Origin: Rhinopomastus cyanomelas
Lineage: Eukaryota; Chordata; Aves; Bucerotiformes; Rhinopomastidae
Direction: 5' to 3'
Assembly (NCBI GenBank): GCA_013400115.1
Contig: VXBP01002341.1
Coordinates: 152,907-216,906, forward strand
DNA length: 64,000 bases
Shown: positions 24,101 through 36,100 of the stretch, piece after piece
Layout of the letters: each line of letters opens with the position of its first letter
How positions within the stretch are numbered: position 1 is the first letter of the stretch
Translations under genes and position numbers: made by a program
Notes under the pieces: model-generated
The model's input: only the letters and a program-made list of their open reading frames with translations
Told to the model about the DNA's origin: nothing
The model's database searches: none

Positions 24101-27100
24101 ATGTTTTAGATGCTTCTTATGTAACTTTGCTATGATTTTTCATGTATTTATTTTTTTTTCTTACAGAGACAAAGAAAAAGTTGAAAAGATAGTCACCTCT
24201 TTGGGATTGAAAATTGGTGCACGAGAGTCACGGCATGCAGACCCTAAAGTTCATCTTAATGCCATTTGTAGTCAGTGGCTACCAATATCTGATGCAGTCC
24301 TTTGTATCCTTAAGAAAGATACTACTTTTTGTACTATTGGCAGTTCTCAGGCTTCAAAGAGTGCTCTTCTATTTCACTGTGTGATTTGTTTCTCTCTTTA
24401 TGACATCTGTGCCTATTCTAGCTGGACCTATTTCCTCACTTGTATTATTAAGTTAGGTATCTGTAACAGAGCTGGATTTTAGGCTGTCTGTTGTTTCTGG
24501 CAGTTAGTACATGATTTAAAGAAACAAACACTGGAAAGAAGTATTTGTATTCCTCTTATTTGCATTCAGTAAGGAAATATAATGTATCCTTAGCAGTGTG
24601 CTTTAGCCATGGTGTGTAATAAACTTCCTAGTCCTCTTGATATCACAGCAGAGAGAGTGGAAAAGCTCATGTGTGTTGGAGCTAGAACATTTGATTCTTT
24701 GCCACCAGAAACTCAGGAACTGAAAAGCGGTGAGTAGGTGTTCTCTCATTAACACGAAGGTTGTTTTTATCTTGGTGGTTTTGCTTCTTTGTGGACCGTA
24801 AGTTTTGTAGTAAACTACTTACTTGTACGGTTACTGTAGTAGCTTTGGTGTTTGTCAGTGGCCTGCCATAGTATTATGCATTCTTTTTATGGCCATAAGT
24901 TTTTTTTCAGTCCTGTATATTCATGGTTTTTAGGCAACTCCAGTTGCTGGTGAAGTAAAGTCTAAGACTCTGAAAGTGGGCATTTTGGAAGGGTGTAAGA
25001 TTAATATTGCTTTTCAGTTCTAAACTGTAGTTCTCATGTAATCGAGAATTGAATATTACACCAAGTTCTATATTAAAATCATTATTTTTTTGTCCAGTAG
25101 GGGTTTGATTTTGGAGTTCATTTTTACAAGATTATTGATTAACGAGACCAAACTTCTGGTAATTTAAAATAAAAACCCGCTTTTTTTTTTTTTATTGCTA
25201 AGTAGTTTTTGTACTGAAAAGAATTTAGTAAGATGCAGCTAATTTCTTCAAAATTCAAGTTGAAGTTGTAGTTTAAGGTGTAACTTGGATTTCTTATTCC
25301 ATATTTCAGAATGACATAACTGAGATTTGGCTGCTGTTTTTATTTGCTGAGGACTTCCAGGACAACTGATACATTTATGTTGTTACTTGGAGTATTAAGA
25401 TGTGAAATCCTGATATTTTTGGTTAGTTTAAGATTTGTCATCTACTTCATTGAGTTCCGTCAGTCCAGTTCTGTCAGAGTTTCCAGCTTTAAATGAGTTG
25501 CTCCTCAAGAATGGTTTAGAATTGTACTCAGAGGCTGTTGTGATGAACTTTGACACGTCAGTATGCAAAAGTAAGCAAGTGAAAGTTTGATATCAAGTCC
25601 TGTGCTATAAAATTTTAATAGGGACAGGAAAGACTGTTCAATGATTTAACTTTACGGTAGGTAGAAAAACTGTATGTAGGCAGCAATGAAAATAAATTTA
25701 GTGTACAGGGTAGGATGCAGGAGAGCTTGCAAGTTGCTCATATTCCTTTTTCTGTCTTTGAATTATTTATAGATATAAACATTTTGTTCACCTATGTCCT
25801 TCATAAATTTGTGATGCTTTGGAAGGAGGAACTTCTCCTGAGTTCTCTTGCTGAAAGAAAGATGAGAACTGCTGATGCAGAATCAAGTATTTAGTAGAAT
25901 TGAAAATCGAAATTGAAGCTGATGATAGGGATGTAGTGCTCTCTGGTGAGCCAAAAGCTCATATTTCTACGTGGTGATCTCTTCCGTGAGTTAGGAAATT
26001 TAAATAAAAACAACTGACACATTTCTCCCAGATTTGGTAATCTGAAAAAGTGTGTTCTTGAATGGGCACCTGGTTGGCTCAGTGGGTAAAGCATGGGACT
26101 CTGAATTCCTGGGGTCATGGGTTCAAGCCTGATGTAGGGCATCTTGAGACAGTACTGTTGGCTGACCCTGCTCCAGCAGGGGAGGTTGGATTTAGATGAT
26201 CTTTTGAGGTCCCTTCCAACCTGTAACATTCTGTGATCTGTGAATGATCTTTTCAGATAGATTTGTAGGGGGCAAAATCCCTGGAAGTGTTTAAGGCCAG
26301 GCTGGATGGGGCTCTGGCCAGCCTGGTCTAGGGTGGGGTGTCCCTGCCTGTGCTGAGGGGGTTGGAACTGGATGATGGTTCCTTCCTACCGTGAGTGACT
26401 CTGATTCCATGGCTTCTCCAGTCGGGTGAGCCTGCTGTGGCAGGGGGACTGGACTAGATGATCTTTTGAGGTCCCTTCCAATCCCCTATGATTCTATGAT
26501 TCTGTGTATGATTTTTGATTCTTTCTAACTGAACAGAATATAACATAATGCCATTTTGTTTTAAAGTAGTAAATGTTCTCTGGTATTTCAAGTTTAGTAA
26601 AAATTACAAGATACCATGCCTAAGCTAGTAGCACTGAAACCCTGTTTTAGCTTTATGTGTGTGGTGAAGGGTGTTTATAGAACAATGTTTTGAAGAGAGC
26701 TTCAGGAAATCTAAAGGAATGAGTTGTGCAATGTCAATTCAGAGTGAGATGTGAATGTCCAGTTGACAGACCAGTAGGAGTTGTTTCCTGGGGCAAGACT
26801 GCTGGTAGTATCATCCTTTAGTGAACATTTGCAAACGTTGTATTCTCCAAACAGTGTTCTTGTTCGGTAGAGTAGAGGATTTTACTGCTGTTGCTTACGA
26901 AAAAGGTGTGCTTCACATTTAGTGAACATCTTGCCTTTTTGTGCTACTTCCTTTGCTTAAGCAAACTGTAACTAGTATAATATTTTCATAAATCAGATAC
27001 AAAGGAGAAGTGTATGAGAAGACTATTTTCTGAAACTGTTAGAAGTTTTCAGTAGTATAGTGTCTGCTTTGGATTTGATAATGTGTTCTGAGTTGAATGA

Positions 27101-30100
27101 AAAGCAGTTTGTGCAAGTTTTGTGACTTTAAAATGAATTATGTTTGGAATTTTTACGCTTTGAGGAGTAACCGTCATTGCTGCTAGCTCGTTACAATTTC
27201 ATGAAAGCATGAGCGTCTGGCCATTGGCAGCATTTCCTCCTTTAGTTAGAGAGGAGGGAGAGACTATCTTGAGGAACTGAATAGGTAGCTCGGTCTTAAT
27301 GCTAAGTTCTCTGGCTTTTCATTCCAAAAACTAAAAAGTTTAGACAAAAGTCTAAACCAGTTTGTGAACTCAAGTCTAAATTTCAAGCCAATGTATTCAC
27401 TTGGACTATGTGCAGTTTGTTATGAAGAGTTCTACTTTTATAGTTTGCTCCTTTTGTTTTATTGCGACGCGAACTTGGAGATGCCAAATGATTCAGCTAC
27501 AGTAATTTTATGTTTTGTCTCATTATCCTTTGACATAGAAAATAAAAAGTAATTCCTATAAAATCCATGGAAAGCTGTGGTTTTGCCCATACTGTTGGGA
27601 AAAAATTGTACAAATAACTTCCTTTTGTGGTTTTTTTCAGCTTTTATGAAGTGCAGTAGTGAAGAAACTGCCCCAGTTATTGTTTTTGTTTCTAAAATGT
27701 TTCCTGTTGATGCGAAAGTGTTACCACAAAATAAACCAAGGTAAGAAAAATGTAACGTTTAACATTTAGATCTAAGCTAGATACTTAAGGGAAAGATGTT
27801 ACGTTGCAAGCATGGATAAATTTTTCTATCCATGAAGAAATAAGGAATTCTTGAGAGGCAGTTACATCTTCTCAGCAAGCAGAAATTATCTGAATGATTT
27901 CAAGAGATGGTTTGTTTAACCATTCATTTTGGAAGATTTAATAAATTTGTTGAGGAGTAAAAGTGCCTTCTGTTGGAGAGTAGTATTTTTGTCCAAATAC
28001 ATCATGCCGATGCATGCATTGTATGCTGTTTCAGGATGGTAGCTGGAAAAGATGATTGATTTCTAATGCTTTCTTAGTTTGTCAGTAAGGTTGTTCTGAC
28101 ATAATCGTAACAGCTTGTGTTAGACTAAGAAGCACTTCCCGTCAAATCTGGCATAAATAACAACGATGTGATCATCCAATCCATTGCAAGTGCAGAATAA
28201 AGTGGGTTAATTAAAGTAATCTTAACTGTTGACTAATTTTCTGTCTAGAACTGACAGACATTAAGACACTTACAGAGATTTTCTTCTGGAGATTCAGAAG
28301 ATCTTTTGTAACAACTTTACATTGTTTAACAACCATCTTATTTTCCCCAAGGTGTAGCTACTCCTTGATTTCGTTTCCCTGAAATAGCTGCACTATTTCT
28401 CTCTCGAAGCCATCTACTTTTTTACCGAAGAGTTTATAAAGATGTTTAAAAATCAGGAAAATCATCTTAACCTTTCATCTCTCTTAAGCCTCTGGAGCAT
28501 TTTCAGTAGTCAACTTTGGTATTTCACTGACCCTTCAATGTTTTTCTGGGGTTATCACTATATACTAATCTTCCTACTAAATTAGACCAATTGCGATTTT
28601 AGATCTTTGTACGGAAAATGATAATGTTGTTACAGTAATTATTGAAAGATTTACTGCTGTCTTAGGTTTTTCCACACTCTGCTTACCTCATTTTTTTCTT
28701 ACCATGCTTATCTAAAGAATCTTCAATCACAATCTTTGTTGCACAAAGATTGAATTTGGGGAAAAGATGCACTGCACTTACAGATTGGCCCGACACTAGA
28801 TGGTGCAGTTTTGCCTTGAGTTCTTAGAATGTGTCTGAAACAAGTGTTCTTGCTCAGGTACTGACTGATGTAGCACAGCAGTGCTGTCCTGTTTGTGCTT
28901 CATCTGCTTTCTGGGATGTATGCTCTGGTTACCAGAGAAGGACTGCACTAATAATGACTTCTTATATTTGTTAAGAGGTTCAAGATACTTTGACATGTTG
29001 AGGATGAAACAGAGGCTAAAGAGAAGTTACGTAGCCAGATACAGAAAGTCTTGGACATATCTGCAAGGTTGTAATCAAAATTTAAAGAAAAAAGACAAGT
29101 TTGCAACTGCAGGTCTTTGTTGTCGGGTTGGTTTGGTTTCTTTCATTCTGTGTAATTTAATTTAGTGTACTCTGCTTCATGCATAAGCTTTCCTTCTTCC
29201 GATAACCCTTACGCGTAGTTCCTAAGCACACGCCCTGAATTGCATTGGCCACTGTGTGCTACATACACAGTGAAGATTGTACTTAACACAACTGAGTGAT
29301 GGTTGTATGGGAAGAACAAAGACTGTATTCGCTATGTTGATTAATAGTTTCATGTTGACCTGTTTAAGAGCATTAACATGGGTTATGTGTTCCATTTACG
29401 TGTAATTTTGAGGAGTGTAATTGTTCTTGTTTTGATGTTTGAGTGATGGACCAACCTGCTATGTTACTGGCATCCTTTGCTGGGGCAGAGTGGCCAGAGT
29501 CTTAAACCATGCTAAAGATGTAAAATATCTGATTTTGGAGTTTTTTAGCAATACTGACACTCTTCTACTTAAAGAGGAAAAGAAAGTAAATCCGTGCTAC
29601 TTTCTCTCTTCCCTTCTGTAAGGCTTACTAACATTACCTAAGACTTCAGGTAATGTTGCCTTTTTGTTAATACCTCAGAAGCTGCAAATTGACTTCTCTT
29701 TTTTTTACAGTTTGTCTTATTTCTGCCATCTGCTTGTCGTAGTTTTCAAGTGTAGGCTGGGAAAAGCAAAAAAGCTCTTCTAAGTCCAGGGTGTACAGTA
29801 AATGGTAATGGAGGTTAGATTTTTAATTAAAACAACCTCCTTTGAGACTGCTGTTGGCAACTAATACATCCTAGAAGGTGACTTTTAACATTAATAGGTT
29901 CTATGCTAAACCAGCTCAGTTTTGCCTTTACCGTTTAAATAACAGTTTGTCAGTTGTTACAACACTGCTACTTCCCCAGTAGGTGGAGAAACAATTTTTG
30001 TTCAGGTTATAACATATAGGCAGCTAATACTTACCTTTGAGAAGATTTGAAATTTTACTTTTATATGGTACCAGGATGTCCCCAACTTCTTACTAGGTTT

Positions 30101-33100
30101 CCTAAAGTAACTTTCTTATAAAGTGAAACAAGGGGAGGGAAAAGCCTTGACAGAGTGTCTTTCTTCTGATTTAGGTAGCATTTGTTCAAAACTGATATCC
30201 CTTCTGACTAGTTTTGCCAACTGGAGAAATTGAATAAATTGGGGTCTAATTTGAAACCGCTTTTGTCACAGACCCAGTATCGTATGTGCAGTAATCTTGT
30301 CCTGTGTTCTGCTCGAGTGTGTTACAATTCTATATAAGATTTTATTTGACAATGTTATCTTTGTGTGGTTTCTAATGATACTGTAGGGAGCGACTAATTT
30401 TATAGAAATTGATGCTGATGGAAACTGGGGTGGAAGTAATGGTTGTACCTGCTAGCTAAAGTCCCAGCCTACAGTCAGTCAACCTCGTATCAAATGGAGA
30501 GTATATTTAACTGTTCTGGTACATATATTGTAACCTTCGCCAGTGCATTCCGAATTTTAAAGTACCTTTAGCATGTGTGATTAGGACTGTCTTACACCTA
30601 AATAACACCAACACTTTTAAAAATACTGGGAAAAATGTGACCAGGCTTTTTTCTTTCACTCTTGAGATAGATTGAACAAATGAAAAGCTATTTTTGCATA
30701 ATTAAATCTGTTGGCATCCTTGCGTATGTCTTCATTTGTACACTGTTTCTTTGTACATGGACTGCATTTGTAACACCTTTTGGATATCTCATCTGTACTC
30801 CCCCTCTGAGAATTTTTCAGATGTTCCAAACTATTAAATAGCTTTGAACAGCTGCCTTTGAGGTGGGTGGGGAGAAAATAATCAAAAAGTTCTTTACCAT
30901 CTGCTTTGTGTTTTTTGTATTGTTAAGCCCCACTCTTTTGTGCTAAGATAAATGAAACAGAAATACCACACTATCCCTCATTTAAGAGATGCATATTCTT
31001 AATTCTGATACAGTCATTGTTTAAGACTTTGAAAACACAAAAAAAGGAAAAAGCAAACAAAGAATAGCTGCTGCTGGGAAGTTTGTAGTGGCAATTTTCT
31101 ATTGTTTTTGCCTTTTATGTGATGTGTAATGTGCCTGTCCCTGGTTCTGTGTTCTGAAACTTTGTGCTTCAAATTCTGAAACTAGCCTGAGGGCCTCTCT
31201 TAGGTAATGTTTAGAGATATTTCTAATTTAGGTGTAGTTTTCTTATTCTTCTGAGCCGACCATTTGTATTCAAGGTAGAACTGGTAACTTTGTTCCAAGT
31301 TATTTCCTCAAATTCTAGCACGAATTTTGATTAAGTGAAGGCTCTCAATAATATTTTTTAATTAAGTCTCTTGCCAAAAATGTTGCTTGCGCAGAAACAT
31401 CCTTATTACGGTATAAACACCAAAACCTTAACTAGCAGTGACCAGTAAAGTGGTGGTCTGCATCCTTATTACGGTATAAACACCAAAACCTTAACTAGCA
31501 GTGACCAGTAAAGTGGTGGTCTCAGCCCCATAATCTATTTAAGATTTTCCTTCTCATAGAATAAATATCCAGTAAATTCATCTAATGGCTACTCATAAAA
31601 ATTTTGACCTAACTTAACTGATGGGTTGTTACCCTATTTGGAAATGTAGAATAGTTGGAATAGGGATTTTTTGTTTTGTTTCTAGTAGAGATCATATTTA
31701 CACACGTGTTCTGTAAAGAAAAATCACTGCTGCAGTTCTTCTCACTGGTAGTGTTCCTTCCTCTTATCATTCATTGCTACTGTTGCTGATCAGGAGATTT
31801 TGGACTGTTTATGTAAGTGTGGAAATTAAAGAGAGCAAGTGTCTTATCCAAGGCCACTAACCAAGCAAAAACTACTACTAGGGCAGTTTAGTTTTCATGT
31901 TGTTTTCACCAGACCCTGTGCTTGGTACACTCAACTGAACTGACTCACGTGGGCGAGTGCTGCCATAAGAACACGTCATCTAGATGAGGTTTGACTGCGG
32001 GATTATGTTCACAATGAACAATTCAAGAGCTAAGTCTTTCTGATTAGTCTGTGCAATTGTGTTGCACAAATGTGTGATTTATTGAACTGAGTATTATTTT
32101 GTTTCTTCTGTGAGAATTCTATTAAGAATATTCATATAATACTAAAAATTGCCCTGGCTACTATTTTGGAAATGAAGTATTTATTAAGGCTGGAAAACAC
32201 TATATATTTAAAGCGTTCTGTATTTCCATTGCTCCCAGTGAAAACAAATAAGGCCTGCCTGGATGCGTTCCTCTGTGATCTGTGTTAGATAGTTTTGTCC
32301 TGCTCTGGCAGGGGGGTTGGACTCGGTGATCTCTTGGGTCCCTTCCAACCCCTAACATCCTATGATCCTATGATTCTGGTTCCAGACACAAACTTGACAT
32401 GTCACTATTGAAACTACTAGATAGATTGTTCTTCAGAGTATCCATAATGATTATAGCAGAATCACAGGTCCAGCTCTTTTATATGGGAAATTAATAGGAA
32501 TAGAGGGCACATTGGAAGGAGTTGGAGTTTATGAAACTGGAAAATAACCTCATGTATATATGTTATTCAGGGACATATTTACAAATAAAATGAACAATTC
32601 TAAGTAGATGTGTTAGATTTCCTGTATGTTTAACTTGCTGTTTAAAGTACTTGAAAACTGTTGCCTTTAAAACCAAGTCTCTTTATATTGCCTTCTGCCT
32701 AATGATATTGGCGTTCTTTAATTGTTATTATGTATAGCTTTAAATCTTATGTTAAAGCACTTTGTAATAAATCAGGATTTACTAGTGAGTTCATAGAAAT
32801 TACATCAGAATATTAAACTTTTGTGGTCTCATTTTTAAATCCTCTGTCCTTCATGGAGTTATACAGAAGTATTTGAACACTTGGTGCACAGACAACCTTA
32901 AAATGATTAAGATGCCATAAATAATTTAAAATAACAGTATGTGATCTCTGTGTATTTCAGCAAGTCTTGTGTTTTTTTCTAACAGTCTTGGTATAGAAAA
33001 GATTAGATTACTCTATTGTGTGCTTAGTCTGAGCTGTCATTTTAGCTCAGCATAACATACTGGACATGTTGTAAGAAGCACTCTTGAAAATTGGCTTGGG

Positions 33101-36100
33101 TCATTTCTGAAAAAAAATAGAATTCACACATCAGTGGGAGAAACTTGGCTTATTGTAGCAAAATAAACACAAATTTGACATGGTGACCTCTTGCTATACA
33201 TGGTGGAGAAAGATTTGGTTGACTTAAAATATATAATATTATGGAAACCAAAGTCAGTCTGCATAAGTTTTTATTTATGTCAAATATAGTATTCTAATTA
33301 TTATGGGTTGATTTATTTTAAAATAAATTACATGTCCAAAATTCTTGTTTTAAAATACAATGCAGGCCTTTAACTCCAGAAGAAATAGCTCATCGGCGTG
33401 AACTTGCAAAACAAAGGCATGCAGAAAAATTGGCAGCAAGTCAAGGACAGGAACTTTCAGAAAAGCCCCCAAGTGAAAAATCATCTGAAGTAACTGGAAA
33501 CACTGGTAATGCAAAAGGTACGTAGTGCTCTGCTATCCGTTTTTCTCTGAGGAAGTTTAATACTACTGTCTAGGTGTTGTCAAGGGGGTTGTCTGCCCTA
33601 CAATCAATCATCCACATGCCAGACCTAACAGCTCAATAGATGGAACTGAATGAAGAGTGAGGAGGAATTTGTAAGAAAGCTGAAATTACTCAAGTGCTGT
33701 AGTAGTGCTGTGGAGACCTGTTCCTGAAGCCTGAGAATGTGCTTGGTCTCACTGCTTTTGAGTCAGTGAAGATCGATGATGCTCTGATGAAAAATTAAGT
33801 AATTTTCATCATCAGTAGAAAGGTCCAGTGGCTGAATGTTGCGTCTACACTAGCAAGATTCAGGTGTGTTTAGCTGACTGTTAGAAAACTGTGCCATTTC
33901 TGCTGTTAGAAAACAGCTACTCTTTGTTTAGCTTCTTATGGACGTGTTACTAACATGCTTTATGACAATACAACTTTAATTCCTTTAGGTTTTTATGAAA
34001 GTATAAGTTTAATTATTACAAAGATGACTCAGTTGAGGCGCAGAAACTGCTTTTATACTTAATGTATTTTTCTGACTTTGATTAGGTGAAGAACAACCTC
34101 TCACTGGTCAAGTGGAGACTGTGCCCTCAAAGGCAATGAAACAGGAAGAAGACAACAAAGAGTCTTTCATTGCTTTTGCTAGAGTGTTCAGTGGCGTGGT
34201 AAAAAAAGGGCAAAAGATCTTTGTTTTAGGACCAAAATATGATCCTGCTGAGTCTTTACATAAGGTAAGAGGTGACAGTGAAGTGTACCTTGCGATTATT
34301 TTTAAATGCTGATGACTTGACTTTTTACACACTCCTCCCTCAAAAAAATGAAAAAAAAAAAGTTCAACCTAAATGATTCTGTGGCTTCTATGGCTTCTAG
34401 TTTAGATGAGTGTGGTAGTAGCTGCTTGTGTGTATAAGCTAATGACCTTAAACCTTAACATTTCCTAAATAGCTGGAATACAGTGTTGTTTTAGATAACA
34501 ATAAATCTGGGACTTGCTTACTTTGATTCAAACTTGTGAAGGCAAAAACAGTATTTAGGGAAACAGGAAGGTCCATAACATTATTGACACTAAACGTGTT
34601 AAATATTTTAAGATTGTGATCATAGCAGTTAATTACTTATGAATGTGCTTCAAAATATTTGCTTTATGAGTAACTATGAAAACTCAGCTAGGAGTAGTAA
34701 CACATGAAAATGACAATAGCAAGTGGTATTTTCATTTTCTCAATACCATTTGCTTGTTTGCCACAAGACTGGATGATTTTTTGAAGGGGGAAGTAAAAGT
34801 TTTCCAGTATGTGTTGATTTTTGAAATGAATTTAGAAATGAAAATGCTTTAGAATGTGCTTCTTAGCTCTGATATACAAGGAAGTTTTGAGGAAAAAAAT
34901 TTCATCAGTGTTAAGCGATAAATAGCCAACACTAATTGTTTTGCTCTGTGTAGCTGTCATCCCAGAGTTCTGCTGCAAATGATCTACCGTTAGTACCTCA
35001 CATGACTTGCTGTACATTGGAGAATCTCTACTTGCTTATGGGAAGAGAACTTGAAGATCTTGATGAAGTACCTGCAGGAAATGTTCTCGGTAAGATGTAC
35101 TTGATTTCTGAGAGTTTGAATCCTTATCCAAAATACACGGAATTTGTTCTGATATAATCAGTAATAAGAAAACCTAAATAAATCTCTGAATGTTTTTACT
35201 TATAGTGTGTGTGCAAAAAAAAAAGAAGGCACTATAATTAAGCTGTGGTTTCTATGAACTTTGAATTGTGAGGAGAGAAAAGATGCATGAAGAGCAGAAA
35301 ACTAGTGGTTACATTAGCCTTTTACCTTAAGGTTGGAGTATTAGCAGGTAAGCATCACTGCCAGAAATTGCCAAAGTCAGTAGTAAGGTCTAGAGCATTG
35401 TTTATAATAGTTTCCCGATAGTGGAAATGCTGTAATATGACTTCTGTAGTGATGTGGATAGTTGTTATTATTTATTGGTCTGCTTGAACTATGGCTATGG
35501 CAAATTATGTAATCACTGAGTTAGGATCATAGAATCAGAGAATTTGCTCGTTTGTGCCAGATTCTATGCAGCTTCACTTTAGAGTACAAGTAACGTTCTT
35601 TGCAGGCTTTCATCCTTTGTCTTTATAAATATCAAAACCAGTGTTTAGAGTAAACTTCAAATGATATTTCTTTCATTCTTTCATTTTTATTTTTTTCATT
35701 TTATTCTCTGGCTACAGGATAGAAGTCAGAGAGTAGTGGTCAATGGGACAGAGTCTAGTTGGAGGCCTGTATCTAGTGGAGTGCCCCAGGGATCAGTGCT
35801 GGGACCGGTCCTGTTCAATCTATTCATTGATGACTTNNNNNNNNNNNNNNNNNNNNNNNNNNNNNNNNNNNNNNNNNNNNNNNNNNNNNNNNNNNNNNNN
35901 NNNNNNNNNNNNNNNNNNNNNNNNNNNNNNNNNNNNNNNNNNNNNNNNNNNNNNNNNNNNNNNNNNNNNNNNNNNNNNNNNNNNNNNNNNNNNNNNNNNN
36001 NNNNNNNNNNNNNNNNNNNNNNNNNNNNNNNNNNNNNNNNNNNNNNNNNNNNNNNNNNNNNNNNNNNNNNNNNNNNNNNNNNNNNNNNNNNNNNNNNNNN

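Larger units (their letters stand above)
24730..27640 (+). other. EFL1: EFL1 intron 10
   Basis: 2.9 kb. It holds the tRNA-like SINE (26066-26240) and a CR1 composite (26262-26507). The rest is unique and AT-rich, with a T-run at about 25181. Confidence 0.7.
27741..33365 (+). other. EFL1: EFL1 intron 11
   Basis: 5.6 kb, mostly unique AT-rich sequence. It contains a 63-bp tandem duplication (31398-31522) and a CR1 end (32255-32378). No extra exon recognised; open frames of up to 94 codons near 28.9 kb show no similarity I know. Confidence 0.65.

Noticed and set aside
24039..24482. A 147-codon plus-strand open frame as a separate gene
   Set aside because: Its middle is EFL1 exon 9; the two ends are intron sequence on either side read through without stops.
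26066..26141. Functional tRNA gene
   Set aside because: The acceptor stem does not pair, the anticodon arm is altered, and it is fused to a CR1 tail. A SINE head is the better reading.
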